Shown in pieces: positions 18,219 to 25,720 of a stretch of DNA of 64,000 bases. The notes beneath the pieces are model-generated. The model was given only the letters and a program-made list of their open reading frames with translations, did not search any database and was not told the origin of the DNA. Each line of letters begins with the position of its first letter. Within the stretch, counting starts at the first letter, position 1. Both the position numbers and the translations under genes were made by a program. Source of the DNA: Thermodesulfovibrio sp. (GTDB taxonomy: Bacteria; Nitrospirota; Thermodesulfovibrionia; Thermodesulfovibrionales; Thermodesulfovibrionaceae); the NCBI GenBank assembly GCA_020725335.1, contig DYFF01000020.1, positions 62,001-126,000 on the forward strand, given 5' to 3'.

Positions 18219-19734
18219 CAGAGAGTTCTTTAATTGCTTGAGGCAAGTTATCTATTAAATCTCCTGCTATGAGGCCTTGCTTTCCTCTGTACTTAGCTGC
18301 TAAGTCACCACTTAAACCATGGACATACACTCCAGCAACAGAAGCATGGAAAGGATTTAAACCCTGTCCGATAAAGGAGGCAATTATTCCTGTCAGAACA
18401 TCACCTGTTCCCCCTGTTGCCATCCCCGGATTCCCTGTTGTGTTAATAAAAGTATTGCCATTTGGCTCAGAGATGATAGTAGGAACGCCCTTAAGTACCA
18501 CCACTGTGTTTAACTCCTTTGCCACTTTTTGGGTTATTTCAATTCTGTTGTTTTCAATTTCTTTAACAGGCACTTTTATAAGCCTACTAAGTTCTCCTGG
18601 GTGAGGTGTTAAAACCACTTTTGCTTTAGCCCTTTTCAATAACCCATTTTTATTACTAAGAAGTGTGATACCATCGGCATCAATAACTATAGGAATGTGA
18701 CAATCAGTGAGTAAAAATTTTAGTATTTCTTCTGTATCTTCATTAACTCCAACTCCTGGACCAAAGGCTACCACATCTGCCTTTTCATTTATAAATTCTT
18801 CTATTTTTTTAATTGCATCCTTTGAAAGTGTTTGACTATTACAGGGAAGTGGTAATATCATTTCCTCTAAAACTTTGCTTTGAAACACTACCTTAAGAGC
18901 TAAAGGAACAGCCATAGTTACAAGTCCTGCACCTGAACGCAAGGCACTTTTTGCACACATCAAAGCAGCTCCAGTTTTTCCCACAGAACCTGCAATTACT
19001 AAAACATGTCCATAAGTGCCTTTATGTGAATATAATGGTCTTAGAGGTATTAGAGAACTGACAAATTCTTTAGTAATGAGGGAGACTTTTAATCCTTCCG
19101 ATTCAGTGAGTTCTTTTGGAAAACCAATGTCTTCAATAAAAAGTTTTCCTACCAAGTCTCTGCCCGGGAATAGAATATGCCCTCTTTTTGGAAGTCCGAA
19201 AGTTACAGTCAGGGATGCTTTAATAGCAATTCCTAAAATTTCTCCACTGTCTGATGAAACTCCAGAAGGTATATCTACAGCAATTACTATTTTATTGAGA
19301 GAGTTTATTAAATTTATTAATTTTGCCAGGTCTCCTTCAATTTTTTTCTTTAATCCTGTTCCGAATATGGCATCAACTATAACTTCTGCTTCTGATAGTT
19401 CCTTTTTTGTTGGATATCTTTTAAATATGGAGATTCCATATTTTTCAGCTATTTCTAATTGTTTTTTACAATCATTTGATAATTTATCGTCAGGAAAGAG
19501 CTGAAAAATTTTGATATTGAACCCTCTATTTTTTAAAATTCTTCCAACAGCAACTCCATCTCCTCCATTGTTACCTGGTCCTACAAGAATAATTAAATTT
19601 TTTACTCCTAATGTAATGATATGTGTTGCCACTGATAGAGCTGCTCTTTCCATTAGTACAAGAGAAGGGATACCATATCTTTCAATGGTTAAGTTGTCAA
19701 TTTCTGCCATCTCTTGAGCTGTTACAACTTTCAT
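18202..19734 (-). CDS. nnr: Bifunctional NAD(P)H-hydrate repair enzyme (epimerase + dehydratase)
   Basis: A 510-residue fusion that repairs damaged NAD(P)H hydrates. The N-terminal YjeF_N epimerase domain (1-~210) has [16 protein letters not shown] and a [12 protein letters not shown] motif. The C-terminal ribokinase-like dehydratase domain (~230-510) has [26 protein letters not shown] and [18 protein letters not shown]. Both halves appear intact. A diverged stand-alone relative of the dehydratase half occurs at 54214-55074. Confidence 0.95.
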   Translation of the reverse strand: MKVVTAQEMAEIDNLTIERYGIPSLVLMERAALSVATHIITLGVKNLIILVGPGNNGGDGVAVGRILKNRGFNIKIFQLFPDDKLSNDCKKQLEIAEKYGISIFKRYPTKKELSEAEVIVDAIFGTGLKKKIEGDLAKLINLINSLNKIVIAVDIPSGVSSDSGEILGIAIKASLTVTFGLPKRGHILFPGRDLVGKLFIEDIGFPKELTESEGLKVSLITKEFVSSLIPLRPLYSHKGTYGHVLVIAGSVGKTGAALMCAKSALRSGAGLVTMAVPLALKVVFQSKVLEEMILPLPCNSQTLSKDAIKKIEEFINEKADVVAFGPGVGVNEDTEEILKFLLTDCHIPIVIDADGITLLSNKNGLLKRAKAKVVLTPHPGELSRLIKVPVKEIENNRIEITQKVAKELNTVVVLKGVPTIISEPNGNTFINTTGNPGMATGGTGDVLTGIIASFIGQGLNPFHASVAGVYVHGLSGDLAAKYRGKQGLIAGDLIDNLPQAIKELSDEMDK

Positions 19735-19759
19735 GTAGCTCTGCTCCTGTTTTTTTGTA

Positions 19760-19768
19760 ATTATATCA
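19760..19768 (-). promoter_or_regulatory. Extended -10 promoter of nnr
   Basis: On the minus strand TGA directly precedes a perfect TATAAT, forming an extended -10 (TGNTATAAT), 26 bases before the nnr start and ahead of its CAGGAG ribosome site. Confidence 0.6.
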
Positions 19769-19799
19769 TAAATTTTTAAAATTAATAGGAATTTTAAAA

Positions 19800-19808
19800 T
19801 GGTATAAT
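19800..19808 (+). promoter_or_regulatory. Extended -10 promoter of the DUF4197 gene
   Basis: TGG followed by perfect TATAAT (19803-19808), then GAAGGAG and ATG 19836. It is back-to-back with the nnr promoter about 30 bases away, so this is a compact divergent promoter region. Confidence 0.65.
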
Positions 19809-19835
19809 AGAGTAAAATAAACGAAGGAGTTTATC

Positions 19836-20555
19836 ATGAATATAGTTATTTTTTCATTATTTTTGCTTTTATTCTTTAGCAGTGCCACGCAAGCAAGTTT
19901 TTTAGAAGATTTTTTTAAAGGAGTCCAGTTACCTCAGCAGAGCCAGAGAGACTCTGATACTACAATTGCAGGACTGAAAGAAGCTTTATCAATTGGAACA
20001 AATAATGCTGTTTTATCTGTCTCTAAGGTTGATGGATACTTTAAAAACGAAGCAATTAAGATTCTACTTCCTAAAAATATTCAAAACATAGCAAATGTAT
20101 TAAGTAAAATAGGGTATCAGAAAGAGGTAGATGAATTTATTCTTAGTATGAATAGAGCAGCGGAAAAGGCAGCACCAAAGGCAAAAGATATTTTTATTAC
20201 TGCTATAAAGGATATGACAATAGAGGATGCTATTAAAATTCTAAACGGAGGAGATACAGCAGCAACAGACTATTTTAAGTCAAAAACTTTTGATAAACTT
20301 TATGAATCTTTTAAACCCATAATTTCTAAAAGCATGAACGAAGTAGGAACAACAAGAGCATATAAGGATATGACAAATAAATATATCTCAGCTATTCCTT
20401 TTTCTGGTTTGGAATCCTTTGACCTTGACCATTATGTTACAACAAAAGCTTTAGATGGTCTTTTCTATATGATAGCTGTGGAAGAAAAAAAGATTAGAAC
20501 AGACCCTGCAGCAAGGGTAACAGAGCTTCTGAGGAAGGTATTCGGTAAAAAGTAA
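19836..20555 (+). CDS. DUF4197 family exported protein
   Basis: A 239-residue protein with a clear signal peptide ([21 protein letters not shown]). The body is of the DUF4197 type: [70 protein letters not shown], and the C-terminal [45 protein letters not shown]. Function is unknown. It is a single-gene unit on the plus strand with its own promoter, inserted between two minus-strand blocks, and it is followed by a hairpin. Confidence 0.85.
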   Translation: MNIVIFSLFLLLFFSSATQASFLEDFFKGVQLPQQSQRDSDTTIAGLKEALSIGTNNAVLSVSKVDGYFKNEAIKILLPKNIQNIANVLSKIGYQKEVDEFILSMNRAAEKAAPKAKDIFITAIKDMTIEDAIKILNGGDTAATDYFKSKTFDKLYESFKPIISKSMNEVGTTRAYKDMTNKYISAIPFSGLESFDLDHYVTTKALDGLFYMIAVEEKKIRTDPAARVTELLRKVFGKK

Positions 20556-20568
20556 TTTATAAAACATA

Positions 20569-20596
20569 AGGGGATATCCCTAAGAGAATATCCCCT
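20569..20596. terminator. Hairpin between convergent DUF4197 and peroxiredoxin genes
   Basis: AGGGGATAT and ATATCCCCT pair over nine bases with a ten-base loop. It lies 14 bases after the DUF4197 stop and 23 bases after the end of the convergent peroxiredoxin gene. The T-tracts on either side are weak, so it may act in both directions with moderate efficiency. Confidence 0.6.
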
Positions 20597-20618
20597 CAAA
20601 TTTACATTAAGGTATTTA

Positions 20619-21341
20619 TTAATCAAAGGCTTCTTTTGTTTTCCAGACTTCCCAAACTTTTCCAACAAGGTCTGGACCGGGTTTTAAAGTAGCTTTGCCT
20701 GGTTTCCATCCTGATGGAGTTGCTTCTGTACCTTTAGACTTTCTTACATGTTGAAAAGCCTGTATTTGTCTTATAGTTTCAAGCACATTTCTTCCTACAG
20801 GTGGGGTAAGAATTTCATATCCCTGAATAACTCCGTCTGGATCTATAATAAATCTTCCCCTTGTCTCAACTCCTGCGTTTTCATCATAAACTCCGTATAT
20901 TGTACCTACTTTCCCTCCAGCATCTGATAACATGGGGAAGGGAACTCCGCCTTTAACCATTTTACTTAATTCATGGTCATTCCACATTTTATGTACAAAG
21001 ATGCTATCAATACTCATTGATAATACTTCAACACCAAGTTTTTTGAATTCATTGTATTTTTCAGCAACTGCTGAAATTTCTGTAGCTCAAACAAAGGTAA
21101 AATCTCCAGGATAAAAACATAATAAAACCCATTTCCCAAGATAATCAGAGAGTTTAACATTAACGAATTTGCCTTTGTAGTAGGCAGGTGCTATAAAATC
21201 TGGTGCTTTTCTACCCACCATAATCATACTTTTCACCTCCTTCTCTTTTGTTAAAACTTCATCAATTTCTTTCTTTGGTGGTTCTTCTCCTACAGGACCA
21301 CCTGTAGGTCTTGCACAGCCAACTTTTAATTCTTCAGGCAT
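20619..21341 (-). CDS. Selenocysteine-containing peroxiredoxin (UGA read through at codon 85)
   Basis: A 240-residue AhpC/Prx6-like peroxiredoxin is obtained if the in-frame TGA at 21087-21089 is read as selenocysteine. The context PGDFTFV-U-ATE is exactly where the peroxidatic Cys (normally PGDFTFVCPTE) should be. The frame is otherwise intact on both sides. The catalytic Thr (T82) and the later Prx segments ([28 protein letters not shown]) are present. A SECIS-like hairpin starts ten bases after the UGA. The resolving Cys of typical 2-Cys enzymes (VCPA before GWKPG) is replaced by ATPS, so it would act as a 1-Sec enzyme. Other Cys are only C9 and C75. Start ATG 21341 follows AAGGAGGTGA. An N-terminal extension of about 38 residues with C9 precedes the domain. 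Automated annotation would split it into two fragments. Confidence 0.82.
21059..21076 (-). promoter_or_regulatory. SECIS-like hairpin of the peroxiredoxin gene
   Basis: On the minus strand UUUCAGC and GCUGAAA form a perfect seven-pair stem with loop AGUU, ten bases after the UGA. Bacterial SECIS elements are short stem-loops just downstream of UGA with a G near the start of a small loop, placing the loop roughly 16-37 bases from the UGA. This one puts it at 17. The codons in the stem encode ISAVAE, so the hairpin coexists with coding. Confidence 0.7.
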
Positions 21342-21481
21342 AAAGTATCTCACCTCCTTAGCTAATTTTTTAAATTATATCAATTATAGGCAAAAGTTGC
21401 AATATGAAAAATATTAATAGTTTTTACCTATATAAATTAATAAATTGCTGTGAGAGAATAAAAAATGTAAGTAATTAGATA

Positions 21482-21518
21482 AAGAGGAGTAAGCATAATA
21501 AAAATACTTACCCCTCTT
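21482..21518 (-). terminator. Hairpin after csgG, probable end of curli operon
   Basis: AAGAGGGGTAAG and CTTACTCCTCTT pair on the minus strand with a single G:U-type position and a 13-base AT-rich loop, 14 bases after the csgG stop. Only a short T stretch follows, so termination strength is uncertain. Confidence 0.6.
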
Positions 21519-21531
21519 AGCTTATGAAATA

Positions 21532-22473
21532 TTAATACTTAAAGACCTTTTTGCCAACATCTGTGGAATCTTTCATTTTAGGCCATTCTGAAAATTTGTC
21601 AGTTGATGGATTATCCTTACTTTTAACTTCAATTTCATATTTTGTCAACCATTTTTCAAATTCTTTCTGATCCTTTGGTTTCCAAACGCCCATTTTAACA
21701 CCTTCTATAATCATGTCATATACAGCCTTTTCAATCGCTTCCTGAACAGCCATTTCAACGGGTTCGTTAGCTGCTATACCTGTTTCTGCTTCTAATAACC
21801 TATTAAGCCTTACAAATCTGAAAATTCCTAATGATAACATTTGAGAAAGCACTGTTTTTGAAGTCTGAACAGTTTTTAAAACAGCACCATTTTTTACAGA
21901 CACTGCTCTTAAATATATGGTTACTTTATCAACTCTGTATTCAGCAGAACCTCCCGCACCAAAATATTTTGCTCCTATTCCTCCTGTAGTTACATTAGAA
22001 TCATAGCCTATGATTCCACCTTCCAAAAGAATGCCTGCATAAAGAAGTGGTGGGAGTGGTTCAAAACTTTTCTTTTGTTCCTCTGTTAAATATAAATCTC
22101 TCATCTGAAGAATGATTTTTCTTTCCTGAAGAAGATTAGATAATCCCTCTCTTTCCACAGGTACAAACCAGCCACTATCTTCAAGGGCTTTTATCAATAT
22201 TGAAGTAGCACCTTGGGTAACAGCGGTAGAAAAATTAGTAGCATTGCCTGGTGCTTTATATTGACCTGTCTGGTCACGGAACTTATATGCTGCTACGGGA
22301 ATAGGATTTTCCGGTTTCGGCAAAGATATTAGGTCTTTATGAATTGATGTTACATACTCAGGTCCGCTAATAGCTCTCTGTGAGACAATTTCTGGAGTTA
22401 AGGCAACGCAGCCTAAAAAGACAATCTGAACTGTTAAAATTAGGAATAATTTGAGATTGCTTAAATATTTCAT
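21532..22473 (-). CDS. csgG: Curli outer-membrane secretion lipoprotein CsgG
   Basis: CsgG forms the nonameric outer-membrane channel that secretes curlin subunits. The 313-residue product has a lipoprotein signal with lipobox FLGC (Cys about 22). The CsgG core follows: PVAAYKFRDQTGQYK, SNLLQERKIILQMR, LLYAGILLEGGIIGYDSN (channel-loop region), the RVDKVTIYLRAVSVKNGAVL strand and the C-terminal EAIEKAVYDMIIEGVKMGVW helix. It is the last gene of the curli operon, 15 bases after csgF. Confidence 0.93.
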   Translation of the reverse strand: MKYLSNLKLFLILTVQIVFLGCVALTPEIVSQRAISGPEYVTSIHKDLISLPKPENPIPVAAYKFRDQTGQYKAPGNATNFSTAVTQGATSILIKALEDSGWFVPVEREGLSNLLQERKIILQMRDLYLTEEQKKSFEPLPPLLYAGILLEGGIIGYDSNVTTGGIGAKYFGAGGSAEYRVDKVTIYLRAVSVKNGAVLKTVQTSKTVLSQMLSLGIFRFVRLNRLLEAETGIAANEPVEMAVQEAIEKAVYDMIIEGVKMGVWKPKDQKEFEKWLTKYEIEVKSKDNPSTDKFSEWPKMKDSTDVGKKVFKY

Positions 22474-22487
22474 TTCTATTTCCTCCT

Positions 22488-22898
22488 TTAAGGTGTTGGT
22501 GTATAAGGAAGTTCAAAAGTAGTTTGTTGTCCTGTCGCAGGGTCTGTAACAAGCATTGTAATTTTTCCTGTTCCTTTTGTTACATCAACAATCAATCCTC
22601 CTATAATATATCTTCCTTCCTGTATATCTTTACCCTCATATGCGTCTTCAAGTATTTTACTTAGATACTGAGCTTGATACATTGGAGTAAGCTGATTAAG
22701 AAGAGATTGGTCAGCTTTTTCTTTGAATTTGTTTTGTGCTTGAGCCTGCTGTAATAAGAAACTACCATTCAATGGATTTCCCCCAAAAGATGGATTTGTA
22801 AATTGAAAGATTAATTCACTGCTTTTTGCTAATCCTGGTAAAAAGATAGCAAAGGATACTATAACAATGAACGAAGTAAAAATTAATGTTTTTTTCAT
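22488..22898 (-). CDS. csgF: Curli assembly protein CsgF
   Basis: CsgF couples the CsgG channel to extracellular nucleation by CsgB. The 136-residue product has a signal peptide and the CsgF signature ELIFQFTNPSFGGNPLNGSFLL...AQAQN right after it (about residues 28-55), the segment known to insert in the CsgG pore. Transcribed between csgE and csgG. Confidence 0.92.
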   Translation of the reverse strand: MKKTLIFTSFIVIVSFAIFLPGLAKSSELIFQFTNPSFGGNPLNGSFLLQQAQAQNKFKEKADQSLLNQLTPMYQAQYLSKILEDAYEGKDIQEGRYIIGGLIVDVTKGTGKITMLVTDPATGQQTTFELPYTPTP

Positions 22899-22911
22899 CG
22901 TGAACCTCCTT

Positions 22912-23298
22912 TTATCTTATTTTTCCTTCTTCTTCAAGATATTTCTCATACTCTTTCCAGTTAAATATGAAGTATTTAACTACCTCGCTTGCTTCTTTAA
23001 CTTTTTCCTCTATGTCATCAAGTCTCGAACTTACAAAATTTTGATAAATTAAGTTTTCGTTGATAGAGACAAAAATTCTGCTTCCAAATTGAGGGTCAAC
23101 GAATTCCTCAACCGTTAGGTCAAACGTTATATCTGTAGTCATTATTGGTTCTAAGGCAATATAAAATAGTTCATAAAAGTCTCTTCCTATTTTTGTTTTC
23201 GTTTTATCTATGATTAAGCCTTCTATTTGAGCTGAAGAAATTGTAAAGCAACAAGTTAGGAGCAATATTATAAAAATTACTTTAGAAACCCTATTCAT
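22912..23298 (-). CDS. csgE: Curli assembly protein CsgE
   Basis: CsgE caps CsgG on the periplasmic side and selects curlin subunits. The 128-residue product has a signal peptide and the CsgE pattern: GLIIDKTKTKIGRDFYELFYIAL, then a beta region with LTVEEFVDPQFGSRIFVSINENLIYQ and a C-terminal helix. It starts within the last bases of the upstream gene (8-base overlap) and is part of the curli operon. Confidence 0.9.
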   Translation of the reverse strand: MNRVSKVIFIILLLTCCFTISSAQIEGLIIDKTKTKIGRDFYELFYIALEPIMTTDITFDLTVEEFVDPQFGSRIFVSINENLIYQNFVSSRLDDIEEKVKEASEVVKYFIFNWKEYEKYLEEEGKIR

Positions 23299-23680
23299 TT
23301 TCCCTTCCTTTTACTATAGAATCCTTCGCTACTAATTGGCTGTCTTTATAAGCTTCAAGATTTATCTGATATTCATCATTTGCTGAAAAATTAAAAACTA
23401 TTTGAGAAAGGCATTTTTTTTCATTGGATTGGAGAGATATACTATTTGATTGAGCTGTTTTGCTTATGCCAGCTTTGCCTTTTTTTTCTGCTATGATTTT
23501 TAAAATAATGTTTACCTCACTGGGAGTATTATTTTTACAGCAAGCAGTTATTTTTATTTGGGATTTAGATATTTCCTTGGTAAGCCAGGCCTCATATGGT
23601 TGATTTGCTCCCTTTGAAATAAGAGGATTACAAATATAAATCATAATTGTTCCAAATAAGAATAAATATTTTTTCATCAA
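23291..23680 (-). CDS. Probable CsgH/CsgC-like periplasmic curli chaperone
   Basis: A 129-residue exported protein (signal peptide up to about residue 25). The predicted Ig-like beta protein contains a GKAGISKTAQSNSISLQ segment followed by CLSQIVFNFSANDEYQINLEAYKDSQLVAKDSI. This resembles CsgH/CsgC proteins (Gly/Ser-rich turn, T-x-Q motif, L-S-x-V strand), which stop curlin aggregating in the periplasm. Position between csgB and csgE supports the call. It has a CC pair (ACCKN) and another Cys, so a disulfide is possible. Sequence similarity is weak, hence no gene symbol. Confidence 0.6.
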   Translation of the reverse strand: MMKKYLFLFGTIMIYICNPLISKGANQPYEAWLTKEISKSQIKITACCKNNTPSEVNIILKIIAEKKGKAGISKTAQSNSISLQSNEKKCLSQIVFNFSANDEYQINLEAYKDSQLVAKDSIVKGRENE

Positions 23681-23689
23681 TTAACTCTT

Positions 23690-24250
23690 TCACTGTACAA
23701 TAATTGTTATTTTGCCAAACCCAATTTGCATCAAATTGCTTTTATTACCCCAAGTTCCAGTTAAACCTTGAATCTGATAGGCTTTGTTATAAAACCCAAT
23801 TTGAAGAACAGTAGCTGAATTGAAAGATGTTTGCTGTACTTGTACTGCCTCATTACCTACACCAAATTGTTTAGCATTTGCAACGTTTCCCAGTCCTTTT
23901 TGTTCCTGTATCGTTGAATTAAATAAACCGGTTTGCTCAGCATATGCATAATTATAAATTCCTATTTGGTGTTGGTAAGCTAAATTATTATTCCCATATT
24001 GTAGTATTTCTCCATTAGTACCAAAAGAAGCCCAACTTTGTTTAATTTGTCCTTGATTTTTAAGCCCTTCCTGAGATATAGATGCTCTATTTACTCCAGA
24101 AGTTTCAATATTTGCATCATTTAAGAAACCTATTTGTTTTATTTCAGCTATGGCACATCCCTGATACCCTTTATATCCACAATCAAAAGCGAAAGCTAAT
24201 TCTGGAAGAATCAGTAGTATAACTATCAATAAAATCTCTCTTGTATTCAT
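23690..24250 (-). CDS. csgB: Curlin-repeat protein, probable nucleator CsgB
   Basis: A 186-residue exported protein (signal peptide to about LAFA). After a short DCGYKGYQGC segment come roughly a dozen curlin-like units of about 11 residues with a spaced N-x-A-x-x-x-Q-x-G pattern, for example NLAYQHQIGIY and NYAYAEQTGLF. The repeats are less regular and less acidic than those of the neighbouring curlin, and the C-terminus is hydrophobic, fitting a surface nucleator. Start ATG 24250 follows AAGGAGG by eight bases. Which of the two curlins is major and which nucleator is inferred from order and regularity. Confidence 0.8.
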   Translation of the reverse strand: MNTREILLIVILLILPELAFAFDCGYKGYQGCAIAEIKQIGFLNDANIETSGVNRASISQEGLKNQGQIKQSWASFGTNGEILQYGNNNLAYQHQIGIYNYAYAEQTGLFNSTIQEQKGLGNVANAKQFGVGNEAVQVQQTSFNSATVLQIGFYNKAYQIQGLTGTWGNKSNLMQIGFGKITIIVQ

Positions 24251-24275
24251 CTCAGCTACCTCCTTTTCATTAAAG

Positions 24276-24296
24276 GGGGCGGATTTTGTCCGCCCC
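24276..24296 (-). promoter_or_regulatory. Strong GC hairpin between csgA and csgB
   Basis: GGGGCGGA and TCCGCCCC pair perfectly over eight bases around a five-base loop, by far the GC-richest stem in the region. It sits between the csgA stop and the csgB ribosome site. On the minus strand only CTTTAAT follows, so it is more likely a partial terminator or 3'-end stabiliser than a full stop. Confidence 0.65.
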
Positions 24297-24328
24297 AAAA
24301 AAACTCAGCACAGTTCTAATTGTGTAAC

Positions 24329-24862
24329 TTATTTCTGGTTTATAACTGCTAAATTCATCCCACCAGCCTGGTATATGTTCGCAGTATAAGCAGAACCTCC
24401 GAGAATACCCTGGCTAATATAAGCATTATTACCACAACCATTCTGATTAACTGTAGCTAAATTTTTGCTGCTGTATTGATCGATTGCAGCTTTGTTAAAT
24501 GCGCCATACTGATTAATAAATGCATCATTAAACCAACCATACTGATCAATATCAGCTTTATTACCCATTCCTTCCTGATAAATCTTTGCCTCATTAAATT
24601 TTGCAAAAAATGTCTGAGTAATGGATGCTTTGTTGCCAACACCTTTCTGATCAATTTCTGCAAGATTATTTGAGAATGCTCCACCGAATTGAGTAATATC
24701 AGCAGTGTTAAAGAAGCCAACCTGTGTTATATCTGCGGTAGTACAACCAAAATTTCCATTACCTCCGCACTGGGGTACACAGGTCAAACAATTTGCCATC
24801 CCTATAGCTGGAACACTAAGGATTAAAACTAATGCCAAGAAAATTTTTGCTAATTTTGTCAT
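24329..24862 (-). CDS. csgA: Major curlin subunit CsgA
   Basis: A 177-residue exported protein with a signal peptide (cleavage likely after GMA, residue 23). About 11-12 tandem units of about 11 residues follow, with the pattern N-x-A-x-I-x-Q-x-G, for example NKADIDQYGWF and NDAFINQYGAF. These are amyloid-forming curlin repeats. The mature N-terminus is Cys-rich (C25, C28, C32, C40) and one more Cys lies in a late repeat (QNGCGNN), unlike the Cys-free E. coli CsgA. Ribosome site GGAGGTGA is strong, fitting high expression. Confidence 0.9.
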   Translation of the reverse strand: MTKLAKIFLALVLILSVPAIGMANCLTCVPQCGGNGNFGCTTADITQVGFFNTADITQFGGAFSNNLAEIDQKGVGNKASITQTFFAKFNEAKIYQEGMGNKADIDQYGWFNDAFINQYGAFNKAAIDQYSSKNLATVNQNGCGNNAYISQGILGGSAYTANIYQAGGMNLAVINQK

Positions 24863-24914
24863 CTCTTTTCACCTCCTTTCTTTGTTTAATTTTTAATGCT
24901 CTGTGCTGAGCTTG

Positions 24915-24954
24915 TTCTTAATTTAAGAATATCTTATCCTCTGATTTAAAACAA
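24915..24954 (-). promoter_or_regulatory. Candidate csgA promoter with overlapping palindrome
   Basis: On the minus strand TTGTTT (24949-24954), 17 bases, TATTCT (24926-24931), about 64 bases before the csgA start. The -10 overlaps a 7-1-7 palindrome TTCTTAAATTAAGAA (24915-24929), which could bind a dimeric regulator such as the CsgD-like protein encoded upstream. The boxes are only moderate matches. Confidence 0.45.
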
Positions 24955-25010
24955 TTAATCATGTGGCTATTTTTAGGTAACTAAAGATTTAAACTATGAA
25001 GGGATAATTT

Positions 25011-25592
25011 TTAATGACTGTTGTAAATATATAGTTTGATTAGCTGAGACCTATTTTTTACGTGTAATTTCTGAAAAACTTTATGCAAATGAGCCTTAAC
25101 TGTTTGTTCGCTTATAAACATTTTATTTGATATTTCCTTATTTGAAAGTCCTTCGCTAACTAATTGGATAATTTCTCTTTCTTTTTCTGTAAGTTTAATT
25201 TCCCCTATGTTATGTTCATCTATAAATTCTTTATTTATGAGAGATTGAATCAAGTTGTTGCTAAGCCAAATTTGACCTTGATTTATAACTCTTATGGCTT
25301 TTATGAATTGACTAATATCGGAATCATAGGAGAATACTCCTTTTAATTTATAGTTAATTAAACTGAATAAAATATCTTCATTTTTATTCCCTGTATCAAT
25401 TAGCAGAATTTTTGATTTTGAATATTTTGTTACTAAATCCTCTGTTAACAAGTTTAGATCAGTAACGATTATATCTGGCTGTTCTTGAGGAGTTTCATTT
25501 TTAATAATTGAAACATCATCAAATTGTTCAAAGTGTTTACAGAGAAGTTCACTAAAAAGTTTAGACTTTATATTGCTCAAAAGTTTAATCAT
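25011..25592 (-). CDS. LuxR/NarL-type regulator, CsgD-like
   Basis: A 193-residue response-regulator-like protein. The N-terminal domain is a degenerate receiver: an Asp is present in DIIVTDLNLL, but the acidic pair expected after the first strand is missing, as in CsgD. The C-terminal LuxR helix-turn-helix (LTEKEREIIQLVSEGLSNKEI...QTVKAHLHKVFQKL, about residues 128-185) is intact. It lies directly upstream of csgA on the same strand, the position expected for a curli activator. Control of the curli genes is inferred from place and architecture. Confidence 0.8.
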   Translation of the reverse strand: MIKLLSNIKSKLFSELLCKHFEQFDDVSIIKNETPQEQPDIIVTDLNLLTEDLVTKYSKSKILLIDTGNKNEDILFSLINYKLKGVFSYDSDISQFIKAIRVINQGQIWLSNNLIQSLINKEFIDEHNIGEIKLTEKEREIIQLVSEGLSNKEISNKMFISEQTVKAHLHKVFQKLHVKNRSQLIKLYIYNSH

Positions 25593-25650
25593 ATTTAATA
25601 TTCGAAATAAATAATCTCTCCTTTAAAATAAAAACTTAATTCTTTTATTA

Positions 25651-25679
25651 ATTATAGTTACGTGCATAATTAAAATCAA
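25651..25679 (-). promoter_or_regulatory. Promoter of the csgD-like regulator
   Basis: Minus strand TTGATT (25674-25679), 17 bases, perfect TATAAT (25651-25656). This is one of the best sigma-70 matches in the window. An AAGGAG lies about 28 bases before the ATG, too far to serve that start well, so translation initiation may be inefficient or regulated. Confidence 0.65.
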
Positions 25680-25720
25680 CTAAAGTTTTAAATCTTAAGC
25701 ATTGTATGATATATTTAACG

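Noticed and set aside
21087-21353. Peroxiredoxin as a pseudogene broken by a nonsense mutation
   Set aside because: UGA falls exactly at the catalytic Cys, the rest of the gene is intact, and a SECIS-like stem follows. Selenocysteine explains all three; a random stop does not.
24457-24720. Minus-strand frame of 87 codons inside csgA
   Set aside because: An alternative reading of the curlin repeats; no start signal, and csgA is clearly real.
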